Below, piece after piece: positions 4,702 to 6,133 of a stretch of 6,133 bases of DNA. The notes beneath the pieces are model-generated. The model had not been told where the DNA came from. It saw only the letters and a program-made list of their open reading frames with translations, and did not search any database. Every line of letters begins with the position of its first letter. The first letter of the stretch is position 1. The position numbers were made by a program, and so were the translations under genes. The stretch spans positions 1 through 6,133 of the forward strand of contig WFMX01000109.1 of the NCBI GenBank assembly GCA_015488875.1, written 5' to 3'. Source of the stretch: Campylobacterota bacterium (lineage in GTDB: Bacteria; Campylobacterota; Campylobacteria; Campylobacterales; Sulfurovaceae).

Positions 4702-6133
4702 ATGAAGCCACATAGAAAACCATCCCAAAAGCCATCCATCAAAACATATCTACTATCAGCACTACTCACAACTACTCTACTACTAGCAAACAAATCACAG
4801 AGTACAACGACACAAGAGATACTCCCATCTATACTATCAAGTAGCACAGAGATAGAGCTGCTACAACCTATAACTATACAGCCAAATGACCCACTCTATA
4901 CTCCACAACTTATCAATATCCAAAACTGTACAACAAAGAAAAAGAAGAAGCGAGTGGAGTGTAGCTATGTCAATGACTCACCAGAGCCACTAGCAGAGTT
5001 CACATTCCAAGCAACTACCAATAGCTCTACTCAGAGTATCACAAAAAGCAAAACATTCAAAGATACAAACCTCCCTTCTCTCACTATAGAAAAACCTAAA
5101 CTTACGCTCACATTTAAAGCACCCAAAAACAGAGATGGCAAAAGAGTACAACATATAGGAGCTATAGAGGATAGTAGTAGAGTGAGTACCTATATATTTC
5201 ATAGAGGTGACTACTATATAGACTCTCTAAAGATAGAGAGTCAAGCAAAAAACAAAAATGACCTCTTTACCCTCAAGACCAAAGGCAAAGTGAGGATATT
5301 TCTAAACCAAGACTCCCACATCATCAAGAGAGATGATGAGTATAAAAAGAGAGCATATATAGAGTTAAACTATAAAAAGAACCCAAGTAACCTAATCATC
5401 CTCTCAAAAAACAATCTCACCATAGATGCCTCAAGGAGACTCAAAGCACATAGTATCATATATAGCTATAGTGACCTCACTATCATCTCCAACAAAAACT
5501 CCACCATCAAAGGAGTCATACATGCCAATGGTGCTCTATCTATAGGTAAAGAGATAGCAAAACACTGGAAACAAAAAAGAGCTGGGGAGTTTGTTTATGA
5601 TGGTGGGGCGGTGAGGAGACTCAACTTAGAGTTTGATATAGGAGAGTCTACGGATAGCGTAGCTCCTGTCATCACCCTAAACGGAGACTCCAACACAACA
5701 CTACTCCAAGATGAAGCTTATGAAGAGTTGGGGGCTACTGCTATAGATGATATAGATGGGAATGTATCTGTAGAGATAAGCGGAGAGGTAGATAGCTCTA
5801 CTGTGGGAAGTTATACCATTACCTATAGTGCTACGGATAGTAGTGGCAATCTCAGTAGGGTGAGTAGAGTGGTGGATGTGAAAGAGCAGCCAAACCATAT
5901 CAAAACCCTCACTCTCTCGTCTACTCAAAAACACTTCACTAGAAAAAGGGTAGCCTATAAAGATAGATACTATTTTGAGCCTATATATACCTCTCTAAAG
6001 GTAATAGCTAAATATGATAATGAAGAGAGTGAAGAGGTGACAGATAGAGTAAGCTGGAACAATAGCAACAGTCGAGTAGTAACACATAATGGTAGCAGAG
6101 TTATGATTGCAAAAAAAGGAGATTATAACTTCA
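4702..6133 (+). CDS. Large exported Ig-fold/MshQ-like surface protein (3' end outside window)
   Basis: The first 477 residues are visible, with no stop before the window edge. A signal peptide is clear: a Lys/Arg/Pro-rich n-region (2-14), hydrophobic TYLLSALLTTTLLLA (15-29), and probable cleavage near 29-32. Cys76 and Cys87 flank a run of five lysines and may form a disulfide. Residues about 160-282 (HRGDYYIDSLKI, KVRIFLNQDS, NPSNLIILSKNNLTI, then Ser/Asn-rich strands ending GVIHANGALSIG) resemble the repetitive beta region of MshQ-type pilus-associated proteins. Residues about 320-393 match a DUF5011-like bacterial surface Ig domain (APVITLNG, GATAIDDIDGNV, VGSYTITYSATDSSGN). From about 398 a Big_2-like Ig domain begins (KTLTLSS, LKVIAKYDN, VSWNNSNSRVV) and is cut off. 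It is probably an outer-surface or secreted adhesin or pilus-associated protein; function and exact family are inferred. It is likely its own transcription unit, isolated from aat by the repeat region. Confidence 0.8.
   Translation, partial: MKPHRKPSQKPSIKTYLLSALLTTTLLLANKSQSTTTQEILPSILSSSTEIELLQPITIQPNDPLYTPQLINIQNCTTKKKKKRVECSYVNDSPEPLAEFTFQATTNSSTQSITKSKTFKDTNLPSLTIEKPKLTLTFKAPKNRDGKRVQHIGAIEDSSRVSTYIFHRGDYYIDSLKIESQAKNKNDLFTLKTKGKVRIFLNQDSHIIKRDDEYKKRAYIELNYKKNPSNLIILSKNNLTIDASRRLKAHSIIYSYSDLTIISNKNSTIKGVIHANGALSIGKEIAKHWKQKRAGEFVYDGGAVRRLNLEFDIGESTDSVAPVITLNGDSNTTLLQDEAYEELGATAIDDIDGNVSVEISGEVDSSTVGSYTITYSATDSSGNLSRVSRVVDVKEQPNHIKTLTLSSTQKHFTRKRVAYKDRYYFEPIYTSLKVIAKYDNEESEEVTDRVSWNNSNSRVVTHNGSRVMIAKKGDYNF

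Overview
The window looks like chromosomal DNA from a Campylobacterota (epsilonproteobacterial) genome. The clpS-clpA-aat gene order with bioD next to clpS resembles the Campylobacter/Helicobacter arrangement as I remember it. Heavy use of ATA (Ile), CTA (Leu), AGA and AGT codons, AT-rich spacers and TTG/GTG starts would suit a Sulfurovum- or Sulfurimonas-like member. The genus is inference; no rRNA or other marker is present.

Layout. 1-109: AT-rich spacer. 110-739, minus: bioD (dethiobiotin synthetase). 740-892: a divergent intergenic region with -10-like elements for both directions on the same AT-rich patch, then a leader of about 120 nt with a predicted hairpin. 893-4094, plus: a tight operon, clpS (TTG start), clpA and aat (GTG start), each junction overlapping by one nucleotide. 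4095-4701: a non-coding, repeat-rich interval, visibly richer in G+C than its flanks from about 4243 to 4620. 4702 to the right edge, plus: the first 477 residues of a large exported protein with a signal peptide, a region resembling MshQ-type pilus-associated proteins, a DUF5011-like Ig fold and the start of a Big_2-like Ig fold.

How the genes work together. The operon holds three of the four parts of the bacterial Leu/N-degron pathway. Aat adds Leu or Phe to proteins with N-terminal Lys or Arg, ClpS recognises the new N-terminus, and ClpA unfolds the substrate into ClpP, which is not in this window. bioD is divergent and serves biotin synthesis, with no evident functional link.

Most unusual part. 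Between aat and the exported-protein gene lie three related hairpin elements, one on the minus strand and two on the plus. They share the boundaries CGAGG and CCCCTA and a 16-18 nt loop, but their arms differ in sequence while staying self-complementary. One of them sits inside a 200-bp segment bounded by 24-bp inverted repeats (one mismatch) that also carries a 17-bp tandem repeat. This looks like a family of small structured repeats (REP/MITE-like) and is the best candidate here for something undescribed.
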